Shown piece after piece: positions 9,117-18,280 of a stretch of DNA of 58,915 nucleotides. Below the pieces are notes generated by a model. That model was not told where the DNA came from and ran no database searches. It saw only the letters and a program-made list of their open reading frames with translations. Every line of letters begins with the position of its first letter. Positions within the stretch are counted from its first letter, which is position 1. Position numbers and translations under genes: made by a program. Where the stretch lies: contig CALZJE010000011.1 of assembly GCA_945787715.1 (NCBI GenBank), forward strand, positions 1 to 58,915, given 5' to 3'. Origin of the DNA: an uncultured Ectothiorhodospiraceae bacterium (GTDB taxonomy: Bacteria > Pseudomonadota > Gammaproteobacteria > S012-40).

Positions 9117-11447
9117 CTACTTGGGTAAATCAATAAAAAATGTTGTTCCTAGACCTTCATGGCTAACAAAGCCGATTCGCCCGTCATGTTTTTCGACAAT
9201 AGCTTTACTAATACTTAAACCGAGACCGGTACCGCCTTTCTGACGTGTAGTGGAAGAGTCAGACTGCGTAAATTTATCGAAAATTCTTGATTGAAATTCC
9301 TCAGGAATACCTGACCCGTGGTCAGTAACTGAGATGCGGATAGAATTATTGATATTTCTGCTGACATTAACTAAGATTTTATCATTTTTAGGTGAGAATT
9401 TAGCGGCATTGGATAGAAGATTGGCTAATACTTGCATTAAGCGATCTTTGTCAGCAAACAACTGGATATCCTTAATCTTACTTGCGAGAATAAATTCCAC
9501 GTCGTATTGTTCGCCATAAGCTTTATTTTCCTCTAGCGCTTGTTCTAGAAATGACTTCAAGTCCATATTTTGAAACTTGAATGCCATATGCCCTGATTCA
9601 ATTTTCTGAATATCAAGAATATCGTTGATTAGCAGCAGTAGACGTTCAGTATTATTCCCGGCTATTTCAAGCAGTTCTTTGGCTTTTTCTGGTAAATCTC
9701 CAACAACTCCGCTGTTAATCAAACCAAGTGATCCGCGAATCGCAGTCAACGGTGTACGTAGCTCATGACTGACTGTTGAAACAAATTCATTTTTCATCGT
9801 ATCCATAAGTTTGCGTTCGCTAATATCGCGTATTACACCGGAGTAAGTTGGTTGAGCATTTACACTTATTTCTCCAATTGCCAGATCCATCGGGAAGGTA
9901 CTACCGTCCTTACGTTGCCCTTCCAACTCACGGCCAATCCCGATGATTTTTTTTAGTCCTGATTGGTGATAATTATTAAGATAACTGTCGTGTTCTAAGC
10001 GATAGGGGGCTGGCATCAACATGCTGACATTATTTCCAACTACTTCCTCTGACCGATAGCCAAAAATTTTTGTGGCCGCCGTGTTAAAAGATGTGATAAT
10101 TCCTTTATCATCAATGGTGATTAGCCCATCCACCATCGTTTCAACAATACCGCGTTGAAATAATTCACTCTTTTCCAGTGCCTGAGTCCGCTCTGCAACA
10201 ATGGATTCGAGATTCTGGTTCATTTCTTCAAGACCACTCCGTGCCTCATCAACTTGTTTGATCAGAGCTATATAACTTCGTGCTAGTATACCGATTTCAT
10301 CATGTTGATTCATTGGCATCAATGTTGTCGTTTCGCGCTGATGTGTATAGTCATCCATGACCTGTGTAATTAGTTTAATAGGACGGGAAAGACGGAGTGC
10401 AAAGATTATAGCTAATAGAGTGACTAACATAGCCATAACTACCGCCAGAGATAGCACATTATTTAGTACACCAGCATGATTGGCCAAAATGTTGTCATAA
10501 AGTTGAGTAACACCCACTGCAACAAAGCGTTCGGGGCGATCAGGATCAAAATGAATTTTGGTGAAATTTATTACGTTCTGATTAACGTCATCTTCTGGCA
10601 ATAGGGTGACGTTCTTATCATGATTGCCTGATAAATAGAGTGTTGCTAAGCGTGGAAAATCTTTTTGGATTAGATAACGTTTACCGATATCAAAACCGAA
10701 ACTTTTATTCCCATCTGGATGTAGAAGGTAGTCACCATGATCGTTGGTGATATAAATCTTACTGCTCTCATCCTGAACAAGACTTTGTATTTCTCGAAAC
10801 TCTTGGCCAATTTCGGCAACGATGACCAGCAAACCGGCAATCTCGCCGTATTGATTATCATAAATCGGAGTGGCACTACGAAGAACTTCCTGACGAGGCT
10901 CACTCACCAGGCCATGTTCACGATTAAGATTGATTTCGGATAAGTATAACGATCCGGCTGAAAGCTTGAGTGTATCGTTAACATAATTTCTGTGTAGCTT
11001 GTTCTGAAGTTGTTCATCACCCATAATGATAGGTTTGCCACTATCATGGCTTACAACAACTCGTTCTTGCCCATTATTATCGATAAACCGAATTGTCAGA
11101 TAAAGGGGTTTGCTTTCAAGCATGGTTGTGAAAATCGATTGAAGTCGCTGCTCCCATTGTTGGTAAGTGGAGTTGCCTTGCATGTCGAAGTTATTTGCTT
11201 TCAGTGCGCGTAACATACCCTGGATTGGTGGGGTGCCAGCTAAAGCTTTTGTGTCTTCACGCTGAGCATCAATATTTGCTTGCAAGTGACTGCCAGCATT
11301 ACGGATTTCTCCAGCAATATCATCAATAGCTTGTTCAACCAGCAATTCTGTCGTTTTGGAATAAAAAAGCCCACCTACTAAGATGACGCTAACAAGTACC
11401 AGAAGAACAGCAGCCAGACTAAGTTTAAAAGCAATAGTTAATTTCAT
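9117..11447 (-). CDS. Sensor histidine kinase with HAMP and FixL-like PAS domain
   Basis: Membrane histidine kinase of 776 aa without a receiver. Helix 1 spans residues 7-29. A large periplasmic sensor (about 35-325, double-Cache-like) follows, then helix 2 (about 328-350), HAMP (about 351-403), PAS (about 430-545), HisKA with H561 in VSHELRTP, and HATPase ending GTGLGLSISKAIVEKHDGRI. The PAS closely resembles the oxygen sensor FixL (MLMPAPYRLEHDSYL; IIGIGRELEG; RKDGSTFPM). The residue at the position of the FixL proximal haem histidine, immediately before IIGIGR, is K500, so haem binding by the FixL mode is not supported. No response regulator gene is adjacent. Convergent with the hybrid kinase at 6117-9005, 111 bp apart. 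Confidence 0.92.
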   Translation of the reverse strand: MKLTIAFKLSLAAVLLVLVSVILVGGLFYSKTTELLVEQAIDDIAGEIRNAGSHLQANIDAQREDTKALAGTPPIQGMLRALKANNFDMQGNSTYQQWEQRLQSIFTTMLESKPLYLTIRFIDNNGQERVVVSHDSGKPIIMGDEQLQNKLHRNYVNDTLKLSAGSLYLSEINLNREHGLVSEPRQEVLRSATPIYDNQYGEIAGLLVIVAEIGQEFREIQSLVQDESSKIYITNDHGDYLLHPDGNKSFGFDIGKRYLIQKDFPRLATLYLSGNHDKNVTLLPEDDVNQNVINFTKIHFDPDRPERFVAVGVTQLYDNILANHAGVLNNVLSLAVVMAMLVTLLAIIFALRLSRPIKLITQVMDDYTHQRETTTLMPMNQHDEIGILARSYIALIKQVDEARSGLEEMNQNLESIVAERTQALEKSELFQRGIVETMVDGLITIDDKGIITSFNTAATKIFGYRSEEVVGNNVSMLMPAPYRLEHDSYLNNYHQSGLKKIIGIGRELEGQRKDGSTFPMDLAIGEISVNAQPTYSGVIRDISERKLMDTMKNEFVSTVSHELRTPLTAIRGSLGLINSGVVGDLPEKAKELLEIAGNNTERLLLLINDILDIQKIESGHMAFKFQNMDLKSFLEQALEENKAYGEQYDVEFILASKIKDIQLFADKDRLMQVLANLLSNAAKFSPKNDKILVNVSRNINNSIRISVTDHGSGIPEEFQSRIFDKFTQSDSSTTRQKGGTGLGLSISKAIVEKHDGRIGFVSHEGLGTTFFIDLPK

Positions 11448-11492
11448 AATTGAATATTAATTTAATATATCTGAATAAAATAACTGAGTTTA

Positions 11493-11690
11493 TTATTGTG
11501 TATGGGGTTCATCTTTCAAAAAAGCTTTTGTGTTTAATTCTGACTGTTTTATAGCCTGGAGATATTGCTCAGAAACAGAGTTATCGTTGATTGGAAAACT
11601 GGGTTTTAATAATAGGGTGAAATGTGAATGAATATTAGCAAGACACTGATCTAGTGTATTCATAATTTTATTAGTTTCAATTGCGAGCAT
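11493..11690 (-). CDS. Small hypothetical protein upstream of sensor kinase
   Basis: A 65-codon open frame beginning with ATG, on the same strand as the kinase 45 bp downstream. The product is mostly polar and helical-looking (NSVSEQYLQAIKQSELNTKA), without signal peptide or membrane segment. I recognise no family and the ribosome-binding site is weak. It may be a real small gene co-transcribed with the kinase or a chance frame. Confidence 0.3.
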   Translation of the reverse strand: MLAIETNKIMNTLDQCLANIHSHFTLLLKPSFPINDNSVSEQYLQAIKQSELNTKAFLKDEPHTQ

Positions 11691-11707
11691 AATGACACAG
11701 ATCGACG

Positions 11708-11908
11708 TTATATATCGTTCATGTTTCGACTAATCAATAATGTGTATTTTTGGCAGTAAATCCGAGAGTCGTAAAATTCTTTGAAATAAGACTCAAGGTA
11801 GCCAAGTTTGAAACCAATCGTTATCACGAAGACGAGTAAAGATACCACAATATTATCATGTACAATCCATAGTCTGTTCATTATGGATATATTAGCTAAT
11901 GAATTCAT
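11708..11908 (-). CDS. Possible small single-span membrane protein
   Basis: A 66-codon open frame starting with ATG. It carries one hydrophobic stretch (NIVVSLLVFVITIGFKLGYL, about residues 18-37) that could span the membrane, followed by a polar, tyrosine-rich tail. No family recognised, weak ribosome-binding site. Listed because it lies in tandem with the neighbouring small frame and the kinase. A chance frame in AT-rich DNA is equally possible. Confidence 0.22.
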   Translation of the reverse strand: MNSLANISIMNRLWIVHDNIVVSLLVFVITIGFKLGYLESYFKEFYDSRIYCQKYTLLISRNMNDI

Positions 11909-12717
11909 GCAAATTACATTTTCCGATTGAATATTGACCCTATCCGATATATCAATATCGACATGAGAACAATTTTACTGAATGATTTGAGGAAAAAATA
12001 TCAATTTGTTTTCAAACAATGAAAGGCTCAATTCAATATTTTTCTGGTGGGTTAAGCTTGGCAAGATGCACCATCCATTGAATCGAACTGATTTGCTTAG
12101 TTTTGAAGTGTTCTCATTGTGAATGGCTTCTGAATAAATAACGCATTATAGTTCGATGGGTGAGCAGATTGTAATAATTTTTATTATGGCTTCGCACGAA
12201 TTTTTATGTGTCGATTGACATATGATCGATCAAGATATGCTCACATCTAATTTTTGTGCTGAATACAATCATTTTCGATATTAATTCTTCCAGGCAATCG
12301 TTAAAACATTGCTTCACACCTCTAAAAAGTTCTACAAAGTTACTAAAAAGGTAACTACTCAGCGTAATCTACAATTGAAACACTTAACATAGCATTTGCT
12401 GTTATACAGGTGTAAGAAAATGTTGTCTGCATGGATGCGGACATCAAGCTCCCATGGATGGGTTCACAGCGTATTTCTTACACCTGTATAATACCAGATG
12501 CGAATAACTGCATATACACTGTGTAGTTAGATAAAAGGTTTCTAAAAATAGTAACTCGATCAATATCAAGATTGATCCATATATTCAGTATCGTAATTAA
12601 AACAAAATCACCTAGACCTAGTTCGTAATGTGAGTTATAAATAACTATAAAGCTTGCTAAGAATACAACTAGAAAAATTTCACCTATACTTAAGTAAAAG
12701 AAATTTGTGAGAGAAAA
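11909..12717. other. Gene-poor region upstream of vgrG
   Basis: About 800 bp of AT-rich DNA without a supported gene. It contains one 180-bp inverted-repeat element (12351-12530). An 85-codon minus-strand frame at 12478-12735 crosses the element end and the vgrG start and is rejected. The 187 bp between the element and vgrG would hold the T6SS operon promoter. A weak GAGAG lies just before the vgrG ATG. Confidence 0.5.
12351..12530. mobile_element. 180-bp miniature inverted-repeat element, copy 1
   Basis: Left end GTAACTACTCAGCGTA (12351-12366) is repeated in inverted, slightly degenerate form at the right end (to 12530). Inside, TTATACAGGTGTAAGAAA (12402-12419) has a perfect 18-bp inverted partner at 12474-12491. 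This encloses two short palindromic hairpins, GCATGGATGC and CCCATGGATGGG. A second copy of exactly 180 bp lies at 34175-34354, colinear without indels. There is no coding capacity, so it is a non-autonomous (MITE-like) element or a dispersed structured repeat. No clear target-site duplication is visible. Confidence 0.8.
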
Positions 12718-15456
12718 ATGAATAATTGGTCGCAAGAAACTCGTTCAATTGGCATTGAAACTCCCCTTGGTAAAGATGTTTTAATTCTGCTCGACATTAA
12801 GGGTAAAGAAGCAATTTCCGAGTTAACTAGTATGGAAATAGAGTTGGCGTCAGAACGTGTAGATATTACGCCAAAAGAAGTGATTGGCAAGCTCGTGGAT
12901 ATCTGGATTAAACTTGAAGATGGTAGCAAACGTTTTTTTAATGGTTATATTAACCGTTTCGCTTTAGGCCCTATGAAGAGCAAAGAGCATCGTGCATATC
13001 GTGCTGAAGTCGTACCATGGTTATGGTTTCATGATCAAAATAGCGATTGTCGAATTTTTCAAAACAAAACGGTATTACAAGTCATTGAAACACTGTTCGG
13101 CGAAAGTAAAATTGCTAATTTCCACTTTAACTGTCAAAAACAATACCCGAAATTAAATTATTGTGTGCAGTATCGTGAGTCAGATATGGATTTTCTTTCA
13201 CGTCTAGCTGAGCTTCATGGATTATTCTTTTTTTTCACGCAAGAACAAGGTCAGCACAGTTTAGTGATTGCTGATCAAGCAACCGCTTATCCGAATTGCA
13301 TTGAGCACTCTGTCACCCAGACACTTGGTGGCCACCTTGGTGATCATATCACAACATGGAATCACCAATATGAGTATATAACGAGCCAATGGTCACAGAC
13401 GGATTTTGATTTTGAGTCACCAAGTACAAATCTAGAAACAACATCCAAAACTGTATTGGACTTATCTGAAACTACACAAATCGAACACTTTGAATACCCC
13501 GGCGGTTATGGCACGCTAAAAGATGGTCAGGCATTAACGGATATTCATATGATGGAAGATGAAGAAAATTATGATGTCGTACATGCAAGAAGCACCTATC
13601 GTGGTTTTTTTGCTGGAGGGAAATTTAGCATTGCCGCCCACGACTTTAATCAAGAAGTCGGTAAAAGCTATGTTATCACCGGATTGTCTTTTAGAGCGAA
13701 AGAGCGAAGTTATTTTGTTGGCAGCACTGGTAAAAATTCTTATTTTAATGAATTTTCTACCGTACCAAGTACAGTGCCTTATTACCGAAATACTCAAAAA
13801 CCAAAACCCATGGTTTATGGCCCACAAACAGCGATGGTTGTTGGACCCAATGGAGAAAAAATATATACCGATCAATATGGCCGTGTAAAAATTAAATTTC
13901 ATTGGGATCACCACGGGGCAGATGATGAATCGTGTTCCTGCTGGGTGCGAGTTTCTCAAAACTGGGCTGGTAAACAATGGGGTGAAATGAGCGTCCCGCA
14001 TGTAGGTAATGAAGTCATCGTCAGTTTTTTGGAAGGTGATCCTGATAAGCCGATAGTCACCGGCCGGGTTTACAATGCTGAAAGTATGCCTCCGCAACAA
14101 TTACCCATCAATAAACAAAAACGCATCATTCGTGATGACGGTGGCAATGAAATTGTTATGAACGCAACTCAAGGACAACAGCAAATTCGAATAGAAAGCC
14201 CCGGCAGTGCTGCGCTTGTTATGGGTCATAATGTGACTGATCTCAAGGGACCTAAAGGCGATACAGGTGCAGCGGGTGCAAGGGGCAGAAAAGGAGACAA
14301 AGGGGAAACTGGCGCTGCAGGACAAGACGCAGAAGAATCCTACGAAGGTGAAATAGCAAAAGAAAACTGGAATGTTTTTGGATACCAAGTCGGGGATAAA
14401 TTTGAAGCTGGCCTGGGTAGCAACTATGAATTTTCTGGTGGCGCTGATTTTGAGTTTCGTGTCGGTGCCAAAGCAGAAATTTATGTAGGCGCAGACCTGG
14501 AAGCGAAAGCAGCCATGTCGACAACATTACACTTCGGCACACAACATGAGTATTCATTGGGTGCTAAATTTGAACGTCATCATGGGCCGGTTGAGGAATT
14601 TAGCGAAGGCCCCCAAGTTAACGAAACAGAAGAGGATATATTGTCTAGAGCGGCAAGGGATCATATCGTTGCTGCAGGTGATGCATTGTGTATGGTTGCT
14701 AACTGCGAAGATAAGCATGGAGAAAGTCGATCATTGATCGGTGCAAAGGGTAATGAAATCAGCCTTTCCATTGGCAAAGACTACATAGCTCCAGCAACGC
14801 TTGGGCACAACACCTGGTATAAAAAACCTGGAGCCACTAAAACGGGTATTTCAAAAGCAACAAGACAAAAATATTTATTTGGTGCGGCCACCGTTTCTGC
14901 CATTGTTGCGCATTTAGCAATAACAATTGCAGCATTGGTTGGTGGACTTTTAAATAAAGAGCAAGCTGGTGCAAAAGTAGGATTAATGACAGGTGGAGGT
15001 GTTGTCGCAGGTAGCGGACTAGCGATTATGACTGTATTAAATATTATTTCCTATTTTGTGAGTAAAGAAGCAAACAAAGACTCAGCTATAGAACCCATTA
15101 CCCGTGAGGAAGGTGGTGATAAAGAGCCGGATGCAAAAATAAATATTACAACAGGTGATGGCATTGAAATCCGCGCAAAAGAAAAACCGGTAAAACTGGT
15201 TTCTGGAGCACCATCAGATCAGAATGCCGCAATTTTGGAATTGACCGATAAACTGGCTCAACTGTGTTTCAATAAATCAGAAATATGGGTGAAAAAAAGC
15301 ACTGGAACGATAACATTGGACACTAGCAGTACCGCAGGTTCGAGTGGCAAGATTCAGTTATTTGCCAAAGATGATATTCTATTGGAATCGACGAAAGAAG
15401 TTAAAATAAAAAGTAAAACATTTAGCAGTAAAAACTTTAAGGTTCTAGGAACTTAA
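12718..15456 (+). CDS. vgrG: VgrG T6SS spike protein with collagen-like and membrane-helix extension
   Basis: Trimeric spike of the type VI secretion tail tip, 912 aa. The gp27-like base domain runs from the N-terminus to about residue 370. The gp5-like OB fold follows at about 375-460 (YTDQYGRVKIKFHWDHHG; CSCWVRVSQNWAGKQWGEM; FLEGDPDKPIVTGRVYN). The needle start (DDGGNEIVMN) is interrupted at residues 511-537 by nine collagen-like Gly-X-Y triplets. A glycine-rich segment comes next, then two hydrophobic glycine-rich helices (about 722-746 and 755-781), and finally a needle-like beta repeat to the C-terminus (KIQLFAKDDILLESTKEVKI). Such an extension could be an evolved-VgrG effector or a cargo-binding part. 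First gene of a five-gene operon. Confidence 0.95.
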   Translation: MNNWSQETRSIGIETPLGKDVLILLDIKGKEAISELTSMEIELASERVDITPKEVIGKLVDIWIKLEDGSKRFFNGYINRFALGPMKSKEHRAYRAEVVPWLWFHDQNSDCRIFQNKTVLQVIETLFGESKIANFHFNCQKQYPKLNYCVQYRESDMDFLSRLAELHGLFFFFTQEQGQHSLVIADQATAYPNCIEHSVTQTLGGHLGDHITTWNHQYEYITSQWSQTDFDFESPSTNLETTSKTVLDLSETTQIEHFEYPGGYGTLKDGQALTDIHMMEDEENYDVVHARSTYRGFFAGGKFSIAAHDFNQEVGKSYVITGLSFRAKERSYFVGSTGKNSYFNEFSTVPSTVPYYRNTQKPKPMVYGPQTAMVVGPNGEKIYTDQYGRVKIKFHWDHHGADDESCSCWVRVSQNWAGKQWGEMSVPHVGNEVIVSFLEGDPDKPIVTGRVYNAESMPPQQLPINKQKRIIRDDGGNEIVMNATQGQQQIRIESPGSAALVMGHNVTDLKGPKGDTGAAGARGRKGDKGETGAAGQDAEESYEGEIAKENWNVFGYQVGDKFEAGLGSNYEFSGGADFEFRVGAKAEIYVGADLEAKAAMSTTLHFGTQHEYSLGAKFERHHGPVEEFSEGPQVNETEEDILSRAARDHIVAAGDALCMVANCEDKHGESRSLIGAKGNEISLSIGKDYIAPATLGHNTWYKKPGATKTGISKATRQKYLFGAATVSAIVAHLAITIAALVGGLLNKEQAGAKVGLMTGGGVVAGSGLAIMTVLNIISYFVSKEANKDSAIEPITREEGGDKEPDAKINITTGDGIEIRAKEKPVKLVSGAPSDQNAAILELTDKLAQLCFNKSEIWVKKSTGTITLDTSSTAGSSGKIQLFAKDDILLESTKEVKIKSKTFSSKNFKVLGT

Positions 15457-15465
15457 TATTAAGCC

Positions 15466-18276
15466 ATGGAACTTATTAACACCACGCCGTTTCTATTTGC
15501 ACCAATAGCTGGTCGATTAAATTACCCCAAGCATTCGTTAACTTTTATCGTCAAAGCTACATTCGATCTTAATCCTAACAGCAAAGCCGTACTCTCAGAA
15601 GAGCAACTCTACCCTACAGGCGATGAGTTTTATCCTGATGATGAAAAACAAGTCGGTAGTGTGCGTTACGAATCGGATTTTGCTTTTGCGAAGCCCCATG
15701 CAGACGTTTTGTTGGTCGGTAAATGTTTTGCCCCTCATGGCAACCCTGTTGAGGCATGTCCAGTAACATTTAAAATTGGCGATGCGGAAAAAAACTTAGT
15801 GGTATTTGGTAATCGATATTGGAAAAAAACCATTATTAATCCTGAAACCACAGATCCTGTGCCTTTCACCGAAATGGATTTTCGTTATGAACGCAGTTTT
15901 GGTGGCGCAGATTATGATTTAAATCCTGTTGGCAGAGGCTATTGTAAAGCGGATGTCACCATTGCAGATAATGTTTTACCTGTGCCAAACATTCAAGACC
16001 CTAATGATTTGGTCACCTCGCCATTTCAACGAAAAAATCCTGTGGGATTTGGGCCGATAAAAAGCACTTGGACCTTACGCCAGGAAAAAATGGGCTCATA
16101 CAAAGGTGATTACTCTAAAACTCGTTGGCCCTGGTTCCCTGAAGATTTTGACTGGTCTTATTACAATGCTGCACCGCTCAACCAACAAGTCGATGGGTTT
16201 CTTAATGGTGATGAAAGTCTCTATTTTGAGAACCTGCACCCAAAGTACTCGCAATATCACGCAGAACTTCCCGGGATTCGCGTACGTTGTTTTACGCGTC
16301 GCTTTGATCTAGAAAACAAAAAAAAGATTTTCGAAGAAATAGATTTGAATCTCGATACTTTATGGGTTGACACAGAAGCAGAAAAACTCGTGTTGGTTTG
16401 GCGCGGCTGGTGTCCAGTGCGAGATGATGATTATGACGAAATAAAACATGTCTTTCTCATGTCTGAACCCCTAGCACAAACACCGGCAAGTATCGATGAA
16501 TGTCACGAAATATTTGCTAATGAACGAGCCAAACTGGATGAGGAATGGGGGTTAACACCAGAAGAACCAGAAGCTGCCGAAAGCGAGGAGGGCATAGCGC
16601 TTGAACATGCTGAAATCGAGGCAGCAGAACCAGCAAAAGAAAAATCAGAAAGTGAAGATGTCGATCAACAAATTGACCCAACAGAACTGGAATCACAAGT
16701 TAATGCTTTACTTACTCAAGCGGGTATCAACATATCGAGTCTGCCAGAAGAAACTCAAGCACAGATCAAGCAGCAACAAGCAGAACTCATTAACAAACAC
16801 ACTGAGAACGATCCAACAAAACGCGCAAAATTAGAACGTAAAGTGCTGGATGCAGAAATAAAAAAATCGTTAGCCAAGCTGGACATTGATGTAGATAATC
16901 TGCCACCACTCAGCGAAAAAGCCAAACAAGAACAACTGAGTTTATTGCAAGAAATAGGTGTGGATGAAACAAATATGCATGCTGATCCAGAAAGTGAAAA
17001 ATTTTGGACTATGATGGCTGCATTATTCCCAAAAATCGGTGTTGATCCAGAAAATCTTAAAACTTTTATAGAACAAGCTAAGCCAGAACTCGATAAATTA
17101 AAAAAGCAAATTGGTGTAAAACCTAAATCGCCTGAAGAGAAACAGGCGGAAATCACTGAAGCTGAAAAACGACAGGCTGAAAAACTGGCTTTACAACAAC
17201 GTTTGGACAACAAAGAATCTTTGGCTGGAGAGGATCTGAGTGGTGAAGACCTCTCTGGAATGGATTTTAAAAACGCGGACCTTAGCGGTGCTATATTCAT
17301 TGGAGCCAATTTAAGTGGTGCTGATTTAAGCGCAGCAAATTTAATGCATGCAAATCTCAGCGCTGCAAACCTATCCAATGCACAAATGATTGAAACGGAT
17401 TTCAGGAGTGCAGATTTAAGTGACACACAGATGACAGGAGTCAATGCATCTGGCGCAAATTTCACTGCTGCGTTAATCAAAGATACTAACCTCGATGCTG
17501 CAGATCTAACCGGTGCCAATTTAACTGACGCAAATTTATCGAATACCAAATTGAATGAAATTATATTAAAGAGTGCTTGTTTAAATAATGCAGACTTGAG
17601 TAAAACGCAACTGACGGGGGCAAATTTCCAAAACGCAACACTGAATGATGCTAACTTTGAAAAAGCGCAAGCCCAAAACAGCCAATGGCAACAGGCTCAA
17701 GGTAAAGATGCCCTATTTTGTGGAGCAGACTTGACGAATAGTCAGTTTGCAGAAGCTGATATAAGTGGTTCGGATTTTTCACAATGCACTTTGAGCAACG
17801 CAAATTTTCAAAATACAATACTGATTGAAGCTTCAATGGAAAGTGTGAAAGCTGATAATATCAACCTTTGTAAAGCAGATTTAACTAAACTACGAGCTTC
17901 AGAATTCAGTAATTTCTCGAACGCCAATCTCTCTCAAGTGATAGGGGATGGATCAATTTGGGAGCACGCACATCTTAACGAAGCTGATTTTAGTTATGCA
18001 CAAATAACTAATGCCAATTTCACTAAAGCTTCGCTAATAAAAACCACGCTTTATGCCGCTGATATGAAATTTTCCAAGTTTTTGAAGGCCGATTTATCAC
18101 ACGCAAAAATGACCCAAATGAGTCTAATGCAAGGTAGTTTAGAAAAAGCAAAACTTACTCAAACAGATTTGAGTGGATCAAATCTATATGCAGTAGAGTT
18201 TTTGGACGCTCACTTTGAAGAAACCATAACAACAGGTTCCAACCTAAAAGCAACAAAACTACAAGAGGTCAGTTGA
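15466..18276 (+). CDS. DUF2169 T6SS accessory protein fused to pentapeptide repeats
   Basis: 936 aa, cytoplasmic by appearance (no signal peptide). Residues 1 to about 300 form a DUF2169 domain (begins MELINTTPFLFAPIAGRLNY; also RYERSFGGADYDLNPVGRGY), a family annotated as T6SS accessory and found beside vgrG and PAAR genes. An acidic, Glu/Ala-rich linker (about 340-410) leads to a helical region with repeats of a pattern like IGVDPENL. From about residue 582 to the end there are some 35-40 pentapeptide repeats of A(D/N)LXX type, predicting a right-handed quadrilateral beta helix. It starts 9 nt after the vgrG stop. It may act as chaperone or adaptor loading cargo on VgrG/PAAR. The antisense 264-codon frame at 16755-17549 is a by-product of the repeats. 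Confidence 0.9.
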   Translation: MELINTTPFLFAPIAGRLNYPKHSLTFIVKATFDLNPNSKAVLSEEQLYPTGDEFYPDDEKQVGSVRYESDFAFAKPHADVLLVGKCFAPHGNPVEACPVTFKIGDAEKNLVVFGNRYWKKTIINPETTDPVPFTEMDFRYERSFGGADYDLNPVGRGYCKADVTIADNVLPVPNIQDPNDLVTSPFQRKNPVGFGPIKSTWTLRQEKMGSYKGDYSKTRWPWFPEDFDWSYYNAAPLNQQVDGFLNGDESLYFENLHPKYSQYHAELPGIRVRCFTRRFDLENKKKIFEEIDLNLDTLWVDTEAEKLVLVWRGWCPVRDDDYDEIKHVFLMSEPLAQTPASIDECHEIFANERAKLDEEWGLTPEEPEAAESEEGIALEHAEIEAAEPAKEKSESEDVDQQIDPTELESQVNALLTQAGINISSLPEETQAQIKQQQAELINKHTENDPTKRAKLERKVLDAEIKKSLAKLDIDVDNLPPLSEKAKQEQLSLLQEIGVDETNMHADPESEKFWTMMAALFPKIGVDPENLKTFIEQAKPELDKLKKQIGVKPKSPEEKQAEITEAEKRQAEKLALQQRLDNKESLAGEDLSGEDLSGMDFKNADLSGAIFIGANLSGADLSAANLMHANLSAANLSNAQMIETDFRSADLSDTQMTGVNASGANFTAALIKDTNLDAADLTGANLTDANLSNTKLNEIILKSACLNNADLSKTQLTGANFQNATLNDANFEKAQAQNSQWQQAQGKDALFCGADLTNSQFAEADISGSDFSQCTLSNANFQNTILIEASMESVKADNINLCKADLTKLRASEFSNFSNANLSQVIGDGSIWEHAHLNEADFSYAQITNANFTKASLIKTTLYAADMKFSKFLKADLSHAKMTQMSLMQGSLEKAKLTQTDLSGSNLYAVEFLDAHFEETITTGSNLKATKLQEVS

Positions 18277-18280
18277 TTTC

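Noticed and set aside
9117-11447. Annotation of the kinase as an oxygen-sensing FixL
   Set aside because: The proximal haem histidine position is occupied by K500, and FixL does not have this large periplasmic sensor.
12478-12735. 85-codon hydrophobic minus-strand frame
   Set aside because: Crosses the end of the 180-bp element and the vgrG start and has no plausible start signal.
13534-14100. 188-codon minus-strand open frame
   Set aside because: Fully inside vgrG on the opposite strand, with no family features.
16755-17549. 264-codon minus-strand open frame rich in Ser, Ala and Phe
   Set aside because: Mirror image of the pentapeptide-repeat codons of the DUF2169 protein; composition is explained by the repeats.
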